DNA from: Bradyrhizobium sp. AUGA SZCCT0158
GTDB lineage: Bacteria; Pseudomonadota; Alphaproteobacteria; Rhizobiales; Xanthobacteraceae
DNA length: 64,000 nucleotides
Reading direction: 5' to 3'
Assembly: GCF_018130065.1 (NCBI RefSeq)
Contig: NZ_JAFCME010000001.1
Location: 558,001-622,000, forward strand
Below the pieces are notes generated by a model, which saw nothing but the letters and a program-made list of their open reading frames with translations, did not search any database and was not told where the DNA came from. This document shows, piece after piece, positions 18,442 to 27,124 of this stretch (positions within the stretch are counted from its first letter, which is position 1; the number at the start of each line of letters is the position of its first letter). The position numbers were made by a program, and so were the translations under genes.

Positions 18442-19533
18442 CTACTTCAGATCGGCGATCGACGCGGGACCCGGCCCGGTTGTCACCAATGTCGGCCATT
18501 GCTTGGAGCCGAACGGAACGACGGGCGGCAGGAACGGCGTCATGCCGCGCTTGCCGGTTTCCGCAACGATCGCGACACGCGCGTCGCCCCCCATCAGCTC
18601 GTAGTCCATCAGATGATAGTTGCCAAAGAACAGCGAACCGACCGAGCGATCCGCAATGATGCGGGTCAAGGATTCCAGCATGTCCGCCGGCGTCGTCGTG
18701 AACGAAACCGTCTCGATCAGCAGCAAGCGGCTGTTGATCGCGTCAGGACCGAAGAATTGCGCCAGGATGCTGAACAGAACGTTGTTCTGGCGAGCCACAT
18801 AGATTGTGTTGCTCGCGGCATAGGTCTTGTCCCAGTCGGCGCCGAGTTGCTTCTTCCAGTCCGCCAGCACCGTCATCCAGTGCCCGACTTGTGTCTGCGC
18901 CGCCCAAGCCACGTTCTTCGCCAGATACGGCGCCTGCTTCTTGCCGAAGGCTTCGAGCGCGGCGAACGGCACGACGCCCTTGGCGACGCACTCGTCCATG
19001 AACGCGAGGTTGTTCTGCAGGATGGTCCGATTGTTGTCGCGCCAACCGGGTTCCATCGGTGTGGCGTCGAGGCCATCGAGCGCCGATTGCATGCGGCTGC
19101 GATAGGCCAGCATCGCCCCGCGCCAGGATTTGTCATCGGGGTTGTCGACATAGGGGCCGACGACCTGGGCCAGCGCCATCGTGCTGTGGCCGACCGATTT
19201 CAGCAGTTGATAGACGATCGGCACCTGCGGCGCATCCATTGGCGCCATCCCCGGCCGGTGCAGGATCATCCGACCGCCGGCGCCCGAGAACAGGGCGAGA
19301 ATCACCGGATGCTTGTCCAGGATGTTCTTTTGGAAGATCTTTGCTGCATTGCCATAAAGCTCGAACATGCCGGTGTTGAGCGCCAGCATATCCCTGGTCG
19401 CGATATCCGAGACGGTTGCAGCCGATTTACCCGAGATCGGCGCCATATAGGCCGGAAGGGTCTGGGCATTGGTGACGGCGCTACTGCTGGCGAGCAGTAG
19501 GGCAGCAACAGCCATGCAGGGGAAGAACTTCAT
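18442..19533 (-). CDS. secreted protein of unknown function, first gene of the ior-type operon
   Basis: 363 residues with a clear signal peptide (MKFFPCMAVAALLLASSS, cleavage near TNAQTLP). The mature part is mainly helical with no recognised motif; GxHxxE or heme motifs are absent. It starts the minus-strand operon, 30 bp upstream of the Tat-exported large subunit, so it probably acts in the periplasm with the hydroxylase, for example as a binding or accessory protein. This is inferred only from position. Confidence 0.8.
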   Translation of the reverse strand: MKFFPCMAVAALLLASSSAVTNAQTLPAYMAPISGKSAATVSDIATRDMLALNTGMFELYGNAAKIFQKNILDKHPVILALFSGAGGRMILHRPGMAPMDAPQVPIVYQLLKSVGHSTMALAQVVGPYVDNPDDKSWRGAMLAYRSRMQSALDGLDATPMEPGWRDNNRTILQNNLAFMDECVAKGVVPFAALEAFGKKQAPYLAKNVAWAAQTQVGHWMTVLADWKKQLGADWDKTYAASNTIYVARQNNVLFSILAQFFGPDAINSRLLLIETVSFTTTPADMLESLTRIIADRSVGSLFFGNYHLMDYELMGGDARVAIVAETGKRGMTPFLPPVVPFGSKQWPTLVTTGPGPASIADLK

Positions 19534-19856
19534 GTCACGCTCCTCGCGACGGGGTGTTCTGGATCAGCAATCAGTTTCCCACTCTCAATGATTCTATTTG
19601 CGTTGGCCACGCCAGCGTTGCGTCGATGATACAGATGGTTGCGGCTTGATTGATGCAAAACGTCAAATAGGAACGTCAAATAGGACGAGGCACTTCCGAA
19701 AGGGGCTGGGGATCAATGGGTTCAAACAAACCAGCAGCGCGACGAATGTCGCATCTGAAGGTACTGGCGGTCACCGCGCGGATCGCTAGACTTCCCTGAA
19801 GCCAGATTGGGCCGGCAACAGGCCAAGCAGAACAAGGCTGGGTTCGGGAGGTTGAA
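19534..19856. other. divergent intergenic region between two molybdenum-hydroxylase operons
   Basis: 323 bp without a supported gene, separating the minus-strand ior-type operon from the plus-strand Bug/hydroxylase operon. It must hold both promoters. The notable element is a tandem 12-base repeat at 19661-19685. GGGAGG at the right end is the ribosome-binding site for the Bug receptor at 19857. No clear sigma-70 or sigma-54 promoter could be assigned by eye. Confidence 0.6.
19661..19685. promoter_or_regulatory. tandem direct repeat CGTCAAATAGGA, candidate regulator site
   Basis: CGTCAAATAGGA occurs twice, at 19661-19672 and 19674-19685, with a 13-base period (slightly over one helical turn). 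It lies in the middle of the divergent intergenic region, about 130 bp from the ior-type operon start and 170 bp from the Bug receptor start. Tandem half-sites on one face of DNA are a usual operator layout; no regulator gene sits next to it. Confidence 0.45.
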
Positions 19857-20834
19857 ATGATCCGCTTGAGATTGGCGCTTGCCCTGGCGGCAACGCTTTT
19901 CGCGGCACAGACCGTTCTTGGGACAACAGGCCTGGCGCAGGACTATCCCTCAAGGCCAGTCCGGGTGATCGTCCCGTTCGGCGCCGGTGGCCCTGCCGAC
20001 GTCACCGCCCGCCAGATCGGCAGTATCCTGCAGGAAAGCTTCGGCCAGCCCTTCGTGATCGAAAATCGTACCGGCGCCGGCGGCGTCATCGGCACGGTCG
20101 AGGCGGCCAAGTCACCGCCTGATGGTTACACGTTGCTGATGATGTCGAACACCCAGACCGCCAATGAGTCCCTGGTGCCGCAGCGCAAATATGAGCTGAT
20201 GCGTGATCTCGCGCCGATTGCACCGGTCAACTACTCTGACCTCGTAGTCGTGGTTCACCCTACGGTCCAGGCGAAGACGCTGCAGGAATTCATCGCGCTA
20301 GCCAAATCGCAATCCGGCAAGCTGAATTATGCGTCGTCCGGCCAGGGCACGCCGTATCACATGGCCGGCGAGCTGTTCAAAACCATGGCCGGCGTTGATC
20401 TCGTGCATGTGCCCTACCGCAACAGCGGCGAGGCGCGTAGCGGCGTGATTGGCGGCCAGGTGCAGATGATGATCGACGCCGTTCCGACGATGGCGCCCAA
20501 TGTCGCGGAGAATCAAGTACGCGCGCTGGCGACCACCGGCAAGACGCGCTCCACGGTGCTGCCCAACGTGCCGACGACGATCGAGGCCGGCGTTGCCGGC
20601 TATGAGGCGACCATCTGGCTGGGATTGATGGCGCCGGCAGGAACGCCAAAGGCGGTCATCGACAAGATCAATATCGCCGTGAACGCCGCGGTGAAACGGC
20701 CGGATATCGTCAAGCTCTGGACCCAGCAGGGCGCGGTTCCCATGGCGATGACGCCGGAAGAGTTCGACAAATTCCTGCGCGGCGATATTGTGAAGTGGGC
20801 TGAGGTCGTCAAGAAATTCGACAAGCCGCAATAA
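19857..20834 (+). CDS. Bug-family tripartite tricarboxylate transporter substrate-binding protein
   Basis: 325 residues with signal peptide (cleavage near GLAQDYPSRP) and the Bug opening RVIVPFGAGGPADVTARQIG, then ENRTGAGGVIGTVEAAK and the C-terminal domain ending VKKFDKPQ. GGGAGG precedes the ATG. It is the first gene of a plus-strand operon, 26 bp before the 2Fe-2S subunit, and so likely captures the substrate of the downstream hydroxylase or its ring-opened product. No membrane TctAB partner is in the window. Confidence 0.9.
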   Translation: MIRLRLALALAATLFAAQTVLGTTGLAQDYPSRPVRVIVPFGAGGPADVTARQIGSILQESFGQPFVIENRTGAGGVIGTVEAAKSPPDGYTLLMMSNTQTANESLVPQRKYELMRDLAPIAPVNYSDLVVVVHPTVQAKTLQEFIALAKSQSGKLNYASSGQGTPYHMAGELFKTMAGVDLVHVPYRNSGEARSGVIGGQVQMMIDAVPTMAPNVAENQVRALATTGKTRSTVLPNVPTTIEAGVAGYEATIWLGLMAPAGTPKAVIDKINIAVNAAVKRPDIVKLWTQQGAVPMAMTPEEFDKFLRGDIVKWAEVVKKFDKPQ

Positions 20835-20860
20835 CAACCGCCAGCCAGGGTGTTCGCCCG

Positions 20861-21331
20861 ATGCCAAGCGTTCGATTTCGCCTTAATGGCGTCGAGACGG
20901 ATGTCGACGCTGATCCCGATCGGTCGCTGCTGGACATTTTGCGCGGGCAGCTCGGCATGACCGGATCGCATTTCGGCTGCGGCGCGGGTGAATGCGGCGC
21001 CTGCAACGTCATGCTCGGCGACCACGCCGTGGCGGCCTGCGATACGCCGCTGTGGTCGGTGGCGGACAAGGACATCACGACCATCGAGGGCTTGGGAACG
21101 GCTGAGCGACCGCATCCGCTGCAACGGGCCTTTATCGCCGAGCAGGCGCTGCAATGCGGTTATTGCGTCTCCGGAATTCTCATCAGCGCGGCCGCGCTGC
21201 TGAAACGAAATCCCGCGCCCACCAGCCGCGAGGTGAAGGAGGCGCTCGACGGTAACCTTTGCCGTTGCGGCTCGCATAATCGCATGGTGCGGGCGGTGCT
21301 GCGCGCAGCCGACGAGATGGCGGCGGAATGA
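20861..21331 (+). CDS. 2Fe-2S subunit of nicotinate dehydrogenase-like molybdenum hydroxylase
   Basis: 156 residues. Plant-type cluster Cys40, Cys45, Cys48, Cys60 (HFGCGAGECGAC) and second cluster Cys99, Cys102, Cys134, Cys136 (QCGYCVSG, LCRCGSH). No export signal, so cytoplasmic, in contrast to the divergent ior-type enzyme. Its stop overlaps the large-subunit start as ATGA. The family serves nicotinate dehydrogenase, isoquinoline and aldehyde oxidases; the substrate is not determined by the sequence. Confidence 0.9.
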   Translation: MPSVRFRLNGVETDVDADPDRSLLDILRGQLGMTGSHFGCGAGECGACNVMLGDHAVAACDTPLWSVADKDITTIEGLGTAERPHPLQRAFIAEQALQCGYCVSGILISAAALLKRNPAPTSREVKEALDGNLCRCGSHNRMVRAVLRAADEMAAE

Positions 21332-23469
21332 ACCAGCCAGCGCCGAGCCCGTCCTCGCCCAAATTGCCGGTGAATCTCGCGGCAAACCCGAACCTGTCAT
21401 CCTGGTTGAAATTTTCGCCGCAGGGACAGGTGACGGCCTCGCCGGGCAAGGTGGAGATCGGGCAAGGTATCGTAACGGCGCTGGCCCAGATCGCCGCCGA
21501 CGAACTCGACATCGATATTTCCCGCGTGCAGATGATCCGCGCGTCGACCGCTGTCAGCCCCAACGAGGGCGTGACTTCAGGCAGCCTCTCCGTGCAACAA
21601 TCGGGACGCGCGATGCGGCATGCCTGCGCCGAGGTACGCCAGATCTTTCTTCAACTGGCATCGGAACGGTTGGGTGTCGACATCGCCTCGCTCGGTGTCG
21701 AGGACGGCACCATTTCCGGGCCGGGCAATGTCACGACGAGCTATTGGGAGCTTGCGGAAGAAGTCTCGCTCGATCGCGACGCGACGCCCGATGTGAGACC
21801 GAAGCCGCCCACACGCCGCGCCCTCGCCGGAAACTCGGTGCAGCGGATCGACATCCCCGACAAGGTATTCGCGCGACCGCGCTTCATTCACGATTGGGCA
21901 CTGCCGGAAATGCTGCACGGCCGCGTGTTGCGGCCGCAGAACGCGCGCGTGAAACTCACCGGGCTAAAAGACGACAGCGTCCGCGCGATGGCCGGCTTCG
22001 TCGCGGTGGTGCGCGATGGCAGTTTCGCGGGCGTCGTCTGCGAAACCGAGCATGGCGCGGAGGCAGCGCTGCAAGCCTTACGCAAAGGGGCGGTCTGGAC
22101 CGACGGTGAGCCCCTGCCCGATGAAAGCGATTTAGCTGCATTCCTGAAGGCCGAACCCTCGGAAACAACGATCATCGATAAGCGAACAGCATCGTCGCCC
22201 GGTGCCAAGAAGCGGACCCTTCAACGGCGATATACCCGCCCCTATATCGCTCACGCCTCGATCGCGCCCTCCTGCGCCATGGCACAGTGGAATGGCGACC
22301 GCGTCCACGTCTGGACCCACAGCCAGGGCGTCTATCTCCTGCGCACCGATCTGGCGCTGGTTCTCAAATTGCCGGCCGAGAGTATCATAGTGGAGCATCT
22401 GGAAGGCGCCGGCTGCTACGGACACAATGCGGCCGACGACGTTGCGCTCGACGCTGTGTTGCTCGCCAAAGCCACCGGCGGCCGGCCGGTTCGAGTGCAA
22501 TGGTCGCGCGAAGCCGAGATGTCGGATGCGCCGCTTGGCGCGGCCATGGCGATCGAGATTGAGGCCGATCTCGACGCAGCGGGCGAGATCATCGACTGGC
22601 GCCATTCCATCTGGAGCAACGGCCATGTGGCACGGCCGGGGCGCGCGGCGCAACCGGCGCTGCTGGCGGGATTCGAGCTGGAGAACCCGTTTCCGCGGAT
22701 GATCTCGACCAATCCACCGCAGGCCAATGGCGGTGGCGGCGATCGCAATGCCGTACCGCTCTATGACTTCCCATCATGGCAGATCGAAAGCCATCGCCTG
22801 ACGACGATGCCGATCCGCACCTCCGCGCTGCGGACGCTGGGCGCGCAGGGCAATGTATTCGCAATCGAATCCTTCCTCGATGAGATCGCCGCCGAGCGCG
22901 GCGAAGATTCGGTCGCGTTCCGACTACGTCATTTGGGGGACGAGCGGGCCAAGGACGTGATCGGCGCTGCTGCAAGGCGCGCCCGGTGGAAGCCGGAGAA
23001 GCAACCCGGCATTGGCTACGGCATCGCCTTTGCCCGCTACAAGAACACCGGCGCCTATTGTGCCGCGGTCGCCGAGATCGAAAGCGCCGAGGATATCCGC
23101 GTCCGGAAGCTCACTCTGGCGGTCGATGTCGGCGAAGCCATCAATCCCGACGGCGTCATCAACCAGATCGAAGGCGGTGCGATCCAGGCCACCAGCTGGG
23201 TGTTGAAGGAACGCGTCCGCTTCGACCGCGAGCGCATCACCAGCACCAATTGGACGGAATATCCGATCCTTCGCTTCAGCGAAGTGCCGGAGGTTGAAGT
23301 CGAACTGATCCAGCGGTCTGAGATGGATCCGGTCGGCGCCGGCGAAGCTGCCCATGGCCCGGTCTCGGCGGCCATTGCCAACGCTGTGTTTGACGCGCTC
23401 GGCGTGCGCGTGCGCCATCTTCCAATCACGCGCGAAAGTATCATCGCTGCCATGGAGCAGGCCCCGTGA
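21328..23469 (+). CDS. molybdopterin-binding subunit of nicotinate dehydrogenase-like hydroxylase
   Basis: 713 residues, the short two-subunit form of the xanthine dehydrogenase large chain with no FAD domain. VEIGQGIVTALAQIAADEL and EGAGCYGHNAADDVALDA belong to the molybdopterin domains, and Glu673 in GAGEAAHGPVSAAIANAVF is the expected catalytic glutamate. No signal peptide. It overlaps the small subunit upstream (ATGA) and the binding-protein-like gene downstream (GTGA), so three products are translationally linked. The physiological electron acceptor is not encoded here. Confidence 0.9.
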   Translation: MNQPAPSPSSPKLPVNLAANPNLSSWLKFSPQGQVTASPGKVEIGQGIVTALAQIAADELDIDISRVQMIRASTAVSPNEGVTSGSLSVQQSGRAMRHACAEVRQIFLQLASERLGVDIASLGVEDGTISGPGNVTTSYWELAEEVSLDRDATPDVRPKPPTRRALAGNSVQRIDIPDKVFARPRFIHDWALPEMLHGRVLRPQNARVKLTGLKDDSVRAMAGFVAVVRDGSFAGVVCETEHGAEAALQALRKGAVWTDGEPLPDESDLAAFLKAEPSETTIIDKRTASSPGAKKRTLQRRYTRPYIAHASIAPSCAMAQWNGDRVHVWTHSQGVYLLRTDLALVLKLPAESIIVEHLEGAGCYGHNAADDVALDAVLLAKATGGRPVRVQWSREAEMSDAPLGAAMAIEIEADLDAAGEIIDWRHSIWSNGHVARPGRAAQPALLAGFELENPFPRMISTNPPQANGGGGDRNAVPLYDFPSWQIESHRLTTMPIRTSALRTLGAQGNVFAIESFLDEIAAERGEDSVAFRLRHLGDERAKDVIGAAARRARWKPEKQPGIGYGIAFARYKNTGAYCAAVAEIESAEDIRVRKLTLAVDVGEAINPDGVINQIEGGAIQATSWVLKERVRFDRERITSTNWTEYPILRFSEVPEVEVELIQRSEMDPVGAGEAAHGPVSAAIANAVFDALGVRVRHLPITRESIIAAMEQAP

Positions 23470-24173
23470 GCAACCTGAACATCCTGAGCGGCGGCGCAGC
23501 ACAGGGACTGGTCGGCAGCCTGGCTTCGACATTCAAGGCGCAGACCGGCTTCGATATCGTGGGCGAGTTTGGCGCGGTTGGCGCCATGGCCGACAAATTG
23601 CGCAAGGGCATACCGGCCGACATCGTCATTTTGACCGCAGCGATCGTCGCCAAGCTTGCCGAGGAGAAGCTGGTGGTCGCCTCGTCGATCGCAAATGTCG
23701 GCTTGGTAGAGACCGCCCTCGCCGTTCGCGCTGGCGATCCTCGGGTTACGGTCAAGGATACCGTAGGCTTACGCGAATGCTTGCTTGCATCGGATGCGAT
23801 CTACGTGCCGGACACGGTAGCCTCGACCGCCGGCATTCATGTCGCGAAGGTTCTGGTGCAACTCGACATCACCGACGAAGTCGCCGCACGGCTCAAGATT
23901 TTCCCGAACGGCGCGACCGCCATGCGCGAAATGGCGGCTTCCGATGCGCGACGTCCGATCGGCTGCACGCAATCGACCGAGATCATCAGCACCAAGGGCG
24001 TCAGCCTGTCCGGAACTCTGCCACCCGGCTGCGAACTCGCGACGATGTACACAGCTGGCATCGCTACCAGGGCCGCCCACGCTCCCCAGGCGCAGGAATT
24101 GATCGGCTTGTTGATCGGCGCAGGGCAACAAGAACAACGCGAGCGCGCAGGCTTCATCAGAGGCACGACTTAA
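23466..24173 (+). CDS. periplasmic-binding-protein-fold product without signal peptide (ModA-like)
   Basis: 235 residues resembling the molybdate/ModA-type solute-binding fold: NILSGGAAQGLVGSLASTF, then FGAVGAMADKLRKGIPADIV (typical of ModA-like proteins) and a later YTAGIATRA stretch. The protein begins directly at the first beta strand, so it should stay in the cytoplasm. GTG start overlapping the hydroxylase stop (GTGA) indicates coupled synthesis. Possible roles are sequestering substrate or product, sensing, or handling a molybdenum species; none is shown by sequence. Similar unsignalled copies beside hydrolases are known as substrate-binding domain proteins of unclear role. Confidence 0.8.
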   Translation: MSNLNILSGGAAQGLVGSLASTFKAQTGFDIVGEFGAVGAMADKLRKGIPADIVILTAAIVAKLAEEKLVVASSIANVGLVETALAVRAGDPRVTVKDTVGLRECLLASDAIYVPDTVASTAGIHVAKVLVQLDITDEVAARLKIFPNGATAMREMAASDARRPIGCTQSTEIISTKGVSLSGTLPPGCELATMYTAGIATRAAHAPQAQELIGLLIGAGQQEQRERAGFIRGTT

Positions 24174-24198
24174 CAGCTTCTCCGAAGGGTATCCTAAC

Positions 24199-24885
24199 GT
24201 GAAGATCGTCGACCTCAGCCGAGAACTCTATCACCGCACGCCGAGCTATCCGGGCCACCCACCTGTCATCCACGGCGTCTGGAAAACGCACGAAGAATCC
24301 CTTGCCGAGTCCGACAACGTGCACGGACTTGCATCGATGTTTATCTCAATGGTCGATCACGCCGGCACCCACATCGATGCACCCCGGCATTTCGGCAAGA
24401 GCGGCATACCGATCGATCAGTATCCGCTGGAGAAATGCATCGTGCCGGGTATCTGTCTCGATCTGCGCCACATCGGGCCGCGCGTGGAGATCACTCCTGC
24501 CGATCTCGAGGCCGCCGTGACAAAGGCCGGCGTGCCGGTACCGAGGGGTGGCACCGTGCTGCTCTGCACCGGCCATCACGAACGCACGTTCCCCCGCAAG
24601 GAATATTCGAGCGATAATTCTGGTGTGAACGTCGCCGCGACCGAATGGCTGGCACAGCAGGGCGTCGTGCATTTTGGCATCGACTCGATGCGGCCCGGTC
24701 CCGAAGGCGACGTGAACGCGCTCGTTCACAAGGCCTGTCTCGACCTCGACATCACCCACATCGAGAGCTTGTGCAATCTGGAATCGCTGCTCGGTAAAGG
24801 CCGGTTCACCTTCATCGGCCTGCCGATGAAGTGGCGCGGGGGCACCGCCTCCCCGATCCGCGCTGTGGCCGTGTTCGACCTGTAA
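24199..24885 (+). CDS. cyclase-family metal hydrolase (kynurenine formamidase/isatin hydrolase type)
   Basis: 228 residues with the family metal-site motif HAGTHIDAPRHF, a later HHERTFPRKEY region and FGIDSMRPGPE. This fold contains metal-dependent amide hydrolases such as bacterial kynurenine formamidase and isatin hydrolase, which opens a lactam ring. It starts with GTG 25 bp after the binding-protein-like gene. As the last gene of the operon it could hydrolyse the cyclic amide formed when the molybdenum hydroxylase hydroxylates an N-heterocycle; this link is inference. Confidence 0.85.
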   Translation: MKIVDLSRELYHRTPSYPGHPPVIHGVWKTHEESLAESDNVHGLASMFISMVDHAGTHIDAPRHFGKSGIPIDQYPLEKCIVPGICLDLRHIGPRVEITPADLEAAVTKAGVPVPRGGTVLLCTGHHERTFPRKEYSSDNSGVNVAATEWLAQQGVVHFGIDSMRPGPEGDVNALVHKACLDLDITHIESLCNLESLLGKGRFTFIGLPMKWRGGTASPIRAVAVFDL

Positions 24886-24931
24886 AAACAATATCGCGAA
24901 ACGCGCCGAAGAATTGGCCGGCTGCACGCCG

Positions 24932-25666
24932 CTATTCGCCTTCGTCGCCAGATCCGGCTTCGGCCAAAGCCTGCAGCGGCTCGGCCTTCAGTACAACGAT
25001 CGCGCCGTGCTCGAGCCGCACCCAGTCGCGCGCCGCCCACGCCCGCAACTGCTTATTGATGCTTTCTCGCGTCATACCGACCATCTCGCTGATTTCCTGC
25101 TGGGTAATCGCAATGGTTCGGCCCTGCGGTTCAAGCTTGTGTTTCTCGGTTAAGCGAAGCAGCGCGCTGGCCAACCGACCCGGCAAATTTTGCAGGATGA
25201 CCTGTTCGACCTGATCGCTGGTCCAGCGAATCCGCGTGCACAACAGTTCGATGAACTTCATCGCAAGCCCCGGCTGGCTGCGCACGAAAGGAATGAACTC
25301 GCGCCGGTCGATCGTGAAGAGCTCGCAGGCGGTGTTCGCAGTCGCGTCTGCCGAGCGGACAGAGCCGTCAAGCAGCGCGATTTCGCCAAAAATCTCCCCC
25401 GCCCCGATCAGGTTCAGGATTGCATTGCGGCCATCGGGCGACGAAATACTGATCTTCACCGTGCCGGAGATAACGGCAAACAGGCTGTTGCCGGGATCTC
25501 CCTTGGCGAAGATCGTCGCTCCCCGCTTCAGCGTGACGTGTTTGGCGTAACGGCAGAGTTGATCGAAGGCTTCGGGCTCGAGGTCGACAAAATAGGGATG
25601 CTTGCGCAAAACTGACAGTTTGCTGCTCGAAAATCCCTGAGCTTCACCCGTCCTTTGTTGAGGCAC
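24932..25666 (-). CDS. Crp/Fnr-family transcriptional regulator
   Basis: About 244 residues: N-terminal cyclic-nucleotide-type beta roll (RGATIFAKGDPGNSLFAVISG, GEIFGEIALLDGSVRSADA) and C-terminal winged helix (ITQQEISEMVGMTRESINKQ). The N-terminal cysteine set of oxygen-sensing FNR is absent, so it is not an Fe-S FNR. GTG at 25666 was chosen because GGAG lies ten bases upstream; a TTG three codons earlier is too close to that site. Convergent with the cyclase operon, so its targets are not obvious. A hairpin sits in its leader at 25718. Confidence 0.87.
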   Translation of the reverse strand: MPQQRTGEAQGFSSSKLSVLRKHPYFVDLEPEAFDQLCRYAKHVTLKRGATIFAKGDPGNSLFAVISGTVKISISSPDGRNAILNLIGAGEIFGEIALLDGSVRSADATANTACELFTIDRREFIPFVRSQPGLAMKFIELLCTRIRWTSDQVEQVILQNLPGRLASALLRLTEKHKLEPQGRTIAITQQEISEMVGMTRESINKQLRAWAARDWVRLEHGAIVVLKAEPLQALAEAGSGDEGE

Positions 25667-25717
25667 GCCAGTCAAACTCCAGAAACTGTTCGGGATGTAG
25701 CTCTTCCGTAATCAACG

Positions 25718-25737
25718 CCGGTTGGCTTTTCAACCGG
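25718..25737. other. perfect hairpin in the Crp/Fnr gene leader
   Basis: CCGGTTG and CAACCGG form a perfect 7-bp stem around a six-base GCTTTT loop. It lies about 50 bp upstream of the regulator start. No T-run follows on either strand, so it is a weak terminator candidate at best; an operator or leader structure is also possible. The rest of 25738-25945 holds nothing I can identify. Confidence 0.4.
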
Positions 25738-25945
25738 AAAGCATCCTACTGCGTCGATTTGGCGGCCAAAACACAAAGGCAACCCAGGCATTAACGCTCC
25801 GATAACCCTGGAACGGGCGATCGGATAGTACGGCCATTGAGCTATCCCGTCACGCGGAAATAGCCGGACGCCATTGAGGCACCAGTTTCGGCCTCTAACG
25901 GACCTCGCCGGCGCTACGCTGCTCCGATCGCTTCGCTCCGGCGGC

Positions 25946-26903
25946 TTATTCGTTCGCGATTCCCATTTCCTTGATCACGCGCGCGTATTTGGCAAGCTGA
26001 TCACGCGTCATGACACGCAACTCTTCAGACGAACTGCCGCGCACCGCAAATCCCAGCTCCTCCAGCTTGCGGCGTACCTGCCTTCAGCGCCTCGGCGTTC
26101 AACCGAGCGATGATCGCCTTCGGCGTGCCGGCAGGCGCAAGAATCGCAAACCAAGAATTGAAGAAGAATCCTGGCAAGCCGGATTCAGAGACGGTCGGCA
26201 CGTCGGGGAATTGCGCCAATCTTTTCTCGGTAGTCACTCCGATCAGTTTGAGCTGGCCGCCGCGCACCAGGGCAGCAACCGTGCCGATCCCCTGGAAGCC
26301 GACTGGAATCTGACCTGCGGCGACATCGGTGGCAGCTTGCGTTGCGCCCTTATAGGGCACGTGAGTCAGCGATATGCCGGCCGCGGAAGCAAACATCGCC
26401 ATGGCCAAATGCTGCGGGCTTCCCGGGCCACCCGAGCCATAATCGATCTTGCCAGGCGTTGCTTTCGCGGCTGCGATCAGATCCGCCGCGCTCTTGAAGC
26501 TGGCCCGATTGCTGGTGACCAGCCCCCACTCCACGGTTGCAACCAGCGATACCGGTTCGAAATCCTTCAATATGTCCCAGCGCATCTTGGACTGCAGGTT
26601 GGGCACCATAGTCATGACGCTGTCGTTGAAGCCGCCGATCGTGTAGCCGTCCGGTTCAGCCCGCGCGACCTGCTCCGCCCCGATCATCCCTGAAGCGCCA
26701 GGCTGATTCAGGATCACGAATTGCTGGCCCATATTGTCGGCCATTTTCTGCGTCACGATCCGCGCCGCAACGTCGACGGCACTCGCTGCAGCCAGCGGCA
26801 CAATCATCTTGATGGGCCGGTCCGGATAGGATGTCTGTGCGATTGCATGGGAGCTCAGGAGCAGTGCGAGCGCCGAAATCAACGAATGGAGCAGGCGCTT
26901 CAT
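25946..26903 (-). pseudogene. Bug-family receptor gene broken by a frameshift near its 3' end
   Basis: Starts at ATG 26903 with a signal peptide (cleavage near AIAQTSYPDRP) and is a normal Bug receptor up to IIARLNAEALKA. It then leaves frame near 26078 and ends at 26025 as a nonsense tail. In the next minus-strand frame the expected family C-terminus is intact (RRKLEELGFAVRGSS to KYARVIKEMGIANE) and stops at 25946. About five residues seem missing at the junction, so a small deletion rather than a one-base error is likely. The protein would lose its last 45 or so residues, which form part of the C-terminal lobe. Confidence 0.85.
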
Positions 26904-27124
26904 GATTCTCCGCAGGCGGTCAGCATCTGGATATGGGCCACATCTTCCGGAGAATGATTGCTCCTCCACATCCAGCTTGGCAATCTGGTCGGCAACGAAA
27001 TGAAGAATGAGCCGGTGCATCAATCGACATGCGAGGCAAGAAGGATGGCCCGGCACGAGGGAAGCTGTCGATGGCGGAACGATAATTTTGAGAAACGCCG
27101 CCGAAGGGTAGGCTTAAGAGCCTC

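Noticed and set aside
24932..25666. Oxygen-sensing FNR identity for the Crp/Fnr regulator.
   Set aside because: The N-terminal cysteine set that binds the Fe-S cluster is absent.
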